Assembly (NCBI RefSeq): GCF_002237555.1
Contig: NZ_CP022540.1
Location: forward strand, 1,806,501 to 1,870,500
Source of the DNA: Antarctobacter heliothermus
Lineage (GTDB): Bacteria > Pseudomonadota > Alphaproteobacteria > Rhodobacterales > Rhodobacteraceae
DNA length: 64,000 bases
Reading direction: 5' to 3'
The notes beneath the pieces are model-generated. The model saw nothing but the letters and a program-made list of their open reading frames with translations. It ran no database searches and had not been told where the DNA came from. The position numbers were made by a program, and so were the translations under genes. Every line of letters starts with the position of its first letter. The stretch's first letter is position 1. Shown piece after piece: positions 61,055 to 64,000 of this stretch.

Positions 61055-62188
61055 TCAGGCCGCCAGTTCGAGGATTTGCATCACATCGTCCGCGCCTTTG
61101 ATCGGGCGCGGGTTCTTCGGCACCCAAGGGGTGTGAAGCGCGGCCTCGGCGATATCGGGGAAAGCATCCCGCGAAATGCCACTGGTGAGCAAGCCTCGAG
61201 GTTGCCCGAGGCTGGCAATCAGCTTGTGCAGGAGGTTCGAGGCGGGCTCAGATATATCCCCCAGAGCCTCTGCCACCAACATCTGGCGGTCAGCGTTGGC
61301 GGAGGCATTCCACGCCATCACCGCAGGCAGCATCAGACAGGACGTGTGGCCGTGCGGGATGCCGTATCTGGCGCCCAGCACATAACCGATCCCGTGACTG
61401 GCCCCCATCGGTACGCCGCTGGTGAGGGGCCCCATCGACAGCCAGGCGCCCAGCAGACAATCCTGCCGGGCCTGCAAATCAGCAGCGTCCGCCTTGATGC
61501 GCGTCAGCCCGTCCGTCAACAGCCGCAATCCGTGCAGCGCCTGGGCGTCGCCGAAGGGGTTGGCCTCCTGCGAACAGATGCCCTCGACACAATGGTCGAT
61601 CGCGCGCACGCCGGTGGACAGGAATAACCAGTCGGGCGTGTGCCGCGCAACCTCGGCATCGAGGATCACCACACGCGGCATCAGGCCCGGATGGCGCAGC
61701 ATGTCCTTGGTCCCCGTGGCTTCGTTGGTGACGCCAGCGATGGCGCTGAATTCTCCGGCGGAGAGCGTCGTGGGGATGGAAATCTGTGGCACGGCGGGGG
61801 CCGCGACGTCACCGCCAAGCAGACGGTCGATGTCCTGAACGGTCGAGACGTCATTGGCGAGGCAGAGCGCCACCGCCTTGGCCCCGTCGGTGGGGGAACC
61901 GCCGCCGATGGTGGCGATGAGATCAGCGCTGACCTCTCGCGCCGCAGCGGTCGCCGCGATAACATCGCCGCGCGGCACATGCGCGTCCATCCGGTCGAAA
62001 ACCCCGGCGCAGCGTGCGCCCAGGGAGGCCTTCAGCTTCTCGACCTCGTCGGTCTCACGACAGAGCGTCCCGCTGGCGATGACGAAGACGCGCCGCGCGC
62101 CAAGCCGCTCGGCCTCGGTCGCCACGGCCTGCGCGGCGGGGGTGCCGTGGATCACGGCCTCCATAGGGGTAAGCGCAATTCGGGTCAT
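61055..62188 (-). CDS. Iron-containing alcohol dehydrogenase family protein
   Basis: The 377-residue group III alcohol dehydrogenase has GGGSPTDGAKA (NAD(P)-binding), SIPTTLSAGEFS, and metal-ligand-type segments around DHCVEG, SHGIGYVLG and PHGHTSCL. Members include 4-hydroxybutyrate dehydrogenase and hydroxyacid-oxoacid transhydrogenase, which would suit a 4-hydroxyacid pathway; maleylacetate reductase is another relative. ATG 62188 follows GGAGAGG. It is downstream of the LIV binding-protein gene, separated by a terminator-like hairpin, and converges on the GntR gene. Confidence 0.87.
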   Translation of the reverse strand: MTRIALTPMEAVIHGTPAAQAVATEAERLGARRVFVIASGTLCRETDEVEKLKASLGARCAGVFDRMDAHVPRGDVIAATAAAREVSADLIATIGGGSPTDGAKAVALCLANDVSTVQDIDRLLGGDVAAPAVPQISIPTTLSAGEFSAIAGVTNEATGTKDMLRHPGLMPRVVILDAEVARHTPDWLFLSTGVRAIDHCVEGICSQEANPFGDAQALHGLRLLTDGLTRIKADAADLQARQDCLLGAWLSMGPLTSGVPMGASHGIGYVLGARYGIPHGHTSCLMLPAVMAWNASANADRQMLVAEALGDISEPASNLLHKLIASLGQPRGLLTSGISRDAFPDIAEAALHTPWVPKNPRPIKGADDVMQILELAA

Positions 62189-62202
62189 CGGCCTCTCCAT
62201 TC

Positions 62203-62240
62203 AAAATGGCAGCGCCCCCCGGGAGCAAGGGCGCGCTGCC
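62203..62240 (-). terminator. Attenuator/terminator hairpin between the LIV binding-protein and alcohol dehydrogenase genes
   Basis: GGCAGCGC (minus strand, from 62240) pairs with GCGCTGCC (to 62208) with extra C-G pairs inside, and is followed on the minus strand by ATTTTG. It sits 12 bases after the binding-protein stop and 15-20 bases before the next ATG, so transcription probably drops after the binding-protein gene. Confidence 0.65.
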
Positions 62241-62251
62241 GGACGGGCATA

Positions 62252-63442
62252 TCAGTCGACGGCGATCACGTCGCCGAACAGTGCCCAGTTGTCGCCGTCG
62301 AATTTCATCAGCGACATCGCCTCAATCGGCGCGAAATCATCCGCAGCCGTGTTCACCGTGATCCCCGGCAGCAGCATCGGCGCCTCGAAACCTTCGAGGT
62401 TGGAGGCGACCTTCATCAGGTTCTCGCGCGTCAGCTCATCGCCCGCCTGCGTCAGCACATGTTCGATGGTGTAAGCGGTGGAATAGCACGACCAGTCCCA
62501 CCAGTTGCCGTCCGAGGCCTTGGGGAAATAATCCGCCTTGAAGGCCTGCCACGCCTGCACGTCCGGATCCTCGGCATAGGCGGGGTTGGTCGGCTCCTTC
62601 AGGTACTGGGTCGAGATGATGCCGGTGGAATGATCCAGCCCCGCAGGTTCCAGCACCGCCGATTTGGCGTTGGAGACCGAGACAAGGAACTGCGTGACGT
62701 CCCAGCCGATCTCGCCCGCGCGCCGGATCGCCTGCGCCGCGAATTTGGGCGAGGCGACGTTGAAGAACACATCCGCTCCGCTTTCCTTCAGGGTCGACAT
62801 CTGGCTGTCGACCGTGGCCGCCGAGGTGTCGTAGCTGACCGCCGAGACCACCATGCTCTCATCGCCCAGCTGGTCGATGAAGGCATCCATGTAGTCGCGG
62901 CCGAAGTCGTCATTCTGGTAGAGGATGCCGATCTTGGCGTCGGGCATGTTCTCCTTGATGTACTTGGCATAGATCCGCCCCTCGGCCGCGTAGCTGGGGA
63001 TATAGGGCATGGTCCAGGGATAGTTCTCGGGGTCGTCCCATTTCGAGGCGCCTGTTGTCAGGAACAGATGCGGCACCTTGCGCTGGTTCATGTAGCGATG
63101 GATGGCCGAGTTCGTCGGCGTACCGATATTGCCCGCGATGAACAGCACGCCTTCGCGCTCGACCAGCCGCCGGGCCTGCTCCAGCATCTTGGCCGGGTTG
63201 TAGCCGTCGTCCTGCACCGAGACGCTGACCTTGCGGCCGTTGATGCCGCCCTTGTCGTTGACCATTTCGAAGTAGGCCGCGATGCAGCTGCCGGTCGAGC
63301 CATAGGCCGAGGCCGGACCGCTGAGCGGCACGATGGTTCCGAACTTGATCTCTTCGTCCGAGGCGCCCTTGTCATAATTGGCAGCCATGGCGCCGCTGGC
63401 GAGGGTGAGGGTTATTGCGAGGGCAGTGGTTGATTTCAGCAT
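62252..63442 (-). CDS. Branched-chain-amino-acid-type ABC solute-binding protein (LivK family)
   Basis: The 396-residue periplasmic protein has a signal peptide (about 1-20, AMA before AN) and the Peripla_BP_6 fold. Visible blocks are GTIVPLSGPASAYGSTGSCIAAYFEMVNDKGGINGRKV and VLFIAGNIGTPTNSA, then KIGILYQNDDFGRDYMDAFID. LIV-family proteins beside acyl-CoA genes often bind carboxylates or aromatic acids rather than amino acids. It is followed by a hairpin and preceded by a permease gene that runs off the window. Confidence 0.9.
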   Translation of the reverse strand: MLKSTTALAITLTLASGAMAANYDKGASDEEIKFGTIVPLSGPASAYGSTGSCIAAYFEMVNDKGGINGRKVSVSVQDDGYNPAKMLEQARRLVEREGVLFIAGNIGTPTNSAIHRYMNQRKVPHLFLTTGASKWDDPENYPWTMPYIPSYAAEGRIYAKYIKENMPDAKIGILYQNDDFGRDYMDAFIDQLGDESMVVSAVSYDTSAATVDSQMSTLKESGADVFFNVASPKFAAQAIRRAGEIGWDVTQFLVSVSNAKSAVLEPAGLDHSTGIISTQYLKEPTNPAYAEDPDVQAWQAFKADYFPKASDGNWWDWSCYSTAYTIEHVLTQAGDELTRENLMKVASNLEGFEAPMLLPGITVNTAADDFAPIEAMSLMKFDGDNWALFGDVIAVD

Positions 63443-63465
63443 TGTCGGTTCCTCCCTGTCTGCTG

Positions 63466-64000
63466 TTATCTATTGGTGTGAGTGGTGAGCTTGTCCTTGA
63501 CCCAGCCGAGCATCCCGGCCAGTCCGCGCGGCTGGATCGCCATGATCGCGATGATGACGCCGCCATAGACGGCCCAGCTTCCGCCCTGCCAGATCTCTTC
63601 GGTCACGTTGGGCACCATGACGATGAAGACCGCGCCCAGCAGCGGACCGATCAGCGGCGAACAGAGCCCACCGACGACAACGGCGGTGAACAGCGAGATC
63701 GACAGGAAGAACGGAAAGCTGTCGGGTGCCACGAATTGCACGGCAACCGCCTGAAGCGCGCCTCCGACCGAGCAGGCCAGCACCGAGAAGACAAAGGCGC
63801 GGGTCTTGGCGCGGGTAACGTCAAAGCCCATGGCGCGGGCGGCAATCGGGTTGTCGCGCGTGGCGATCCAGGCCTTGCCGTTCAGCCCACGCACCAGCCG
63901 CAGGGTGAGGAAGGCGAAAAGCAGGAAGTAGCCCACGACCGCGAGATAGATCGACTGGTCAAGGTCCAGCCCCGCCCATTCGGGCGCGGGGTTGATCAGC
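63466..64000 (-). CDS. Branched-chain-amino-acid-type ABC permease (LivM family), partial
   Basis: The C-terminal part of a LivM-type permease continues beyond the window; coding runs in frame to base 64000, so no start is assigned. The LNGKAWIATRDNPIAARAMGFDVTRAKTRAFVFSVLACSVGGALQAV segment is the LivM EAA-loop region, followed by the GGLCSPLIGPLLGAVFIVMVPN segment. The stop is 23 bp upstream of the binding-protein start. The remaining LIV genes (LivH, LivG, LivF) are presumably outside. Confidence 0.9.
   Translation of the reverse strand, partial: LINPAPEWAGLDLDQSIYLAVVGYFLLFAFLTLRLVRGLNGKAWIATRDNPIAARAMGFDVTRAKTRAFVFSVLACSVGGALQAVAVQFVAPDSFPFFLSISLFTAVVVGGLCSPLIGPLLGAVFIVMVPNVTEEIWQGGSWAVYGGVIIAIMAIQPRGLAGMLGWVKDKLTTHTNR

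Noticed and set aside
61640..63433. 597-codon plus-strand open frame
   Set aside because: It is antisense to the alcohol dehydrogenase and LIV binding-protein genes; composition is rich in Arg/His/Gly with no domain, typical of high-GC shadow frames.
1..64000. CRISPR array, tRNA, rRNA or replication origin
   Set aside because: No regularly spaced repeats, tRNA-like cloverleaf or rep/par genes were recognised by eye; a tool-based search could still find a divergent tRNA.

Overview
The window looks like accessory DNA of a high-GC alphaproteobacterium, most likely a Rhodobacteraceae (roseobacter-type) organism. The basis is the gene repertoire: TRAP, dipeptide, polar amino-acid and LIV importers each tied to a catabolic operon, many GntR/IclR/LysR regulators, and an aioXSR-aioBA-moeA arsenite oxidase set. 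No rRNA, tRNA, CRISPR array or replication gene was seen. The taxonomic call is inference from style only.

Layout. (1) 0.6-13.0 kb: sugar-acid type catabolism, with two FadR-type regulators, a D-2-hydroxyacid dehydrogenase, a GarR-like reductase, an HpcH/HpaI aldolase, a VOC protein, an SMP-30 lactonase, an IclR regulator, an IlvD/Edd dehydratase and a DctPQM TRAP importer. (2) 13.3-30.7 kb: a carbamoyl-nitrogen (biuret/carboxybiuret/allophanate-like) catabolic region. A LysR-biuH-cupin operon lies divergent to an AtzF-type amidase. A DeoR regulator follows, then a 14-gene, mostly ATGA-overlapped minus-strand operon: peptide-type solute-binding protein, two BiuH-like hydrolases, DppBCDF, a further amidase, AtzG, AtzE, AtzH, a GntR regulator, a free-standing allophanate hydrolase C-terminal domain, and a second AtzF-type amidase domain. 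No AtzD cyanuric acid hydrolase is present. This is the best candidate for an undescribed system. (3) 31.1-32.0 kb: remnants of an IS3 OrfA and a tyrosine integrase. (4) 32.3-38.7 kb: a polar amino-acid ABC importer, an opine-dehydrogenase homologue, a UTRA-type GntR regulator and a hydantoinase. (5) 39.0-49.8 kb: an arsenite oxidation island (aioX, aioS, aioR, aioB, aioA, moeA), bracketed by degraded IS3/IS5 transposases and an hsdM stump. Its NtrC-like AioR has lost the sigma54-contacting and Walker B residues. (6) 50.3-64.0 kb: an acyl-CoA pathway resembling the lva (levulinate/4-hydroxyacid) route: an APH-type kinase, acyl-CoA dehydrogenase and acyl-CoA synthetase, then CaiB/AMACR, two SDRs, an enoyl-CoA hydratase, a thiolase, an AraC and a GntR regulator, an Fe-alcohol dehydrogenase and a LIV-type importer that runs off the window.

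Common themes. Each transporter is paired with its own enzymes and local regulator, and operator-like palindromes sit in the matching intergenic gaps. Hairpins follow three of the solute-binding-protein genes (dctP, the peptide-type protein and livK), which suggests attenuation of the downstream genes. Starts were chosen by ribosome-binding site and gene overlap, so several CDS are shorter than the longest open frame. Functions named by analogy (biuret, levulinate, opine, sugar acid) are inferences from family and context, not demonstrated substrates.
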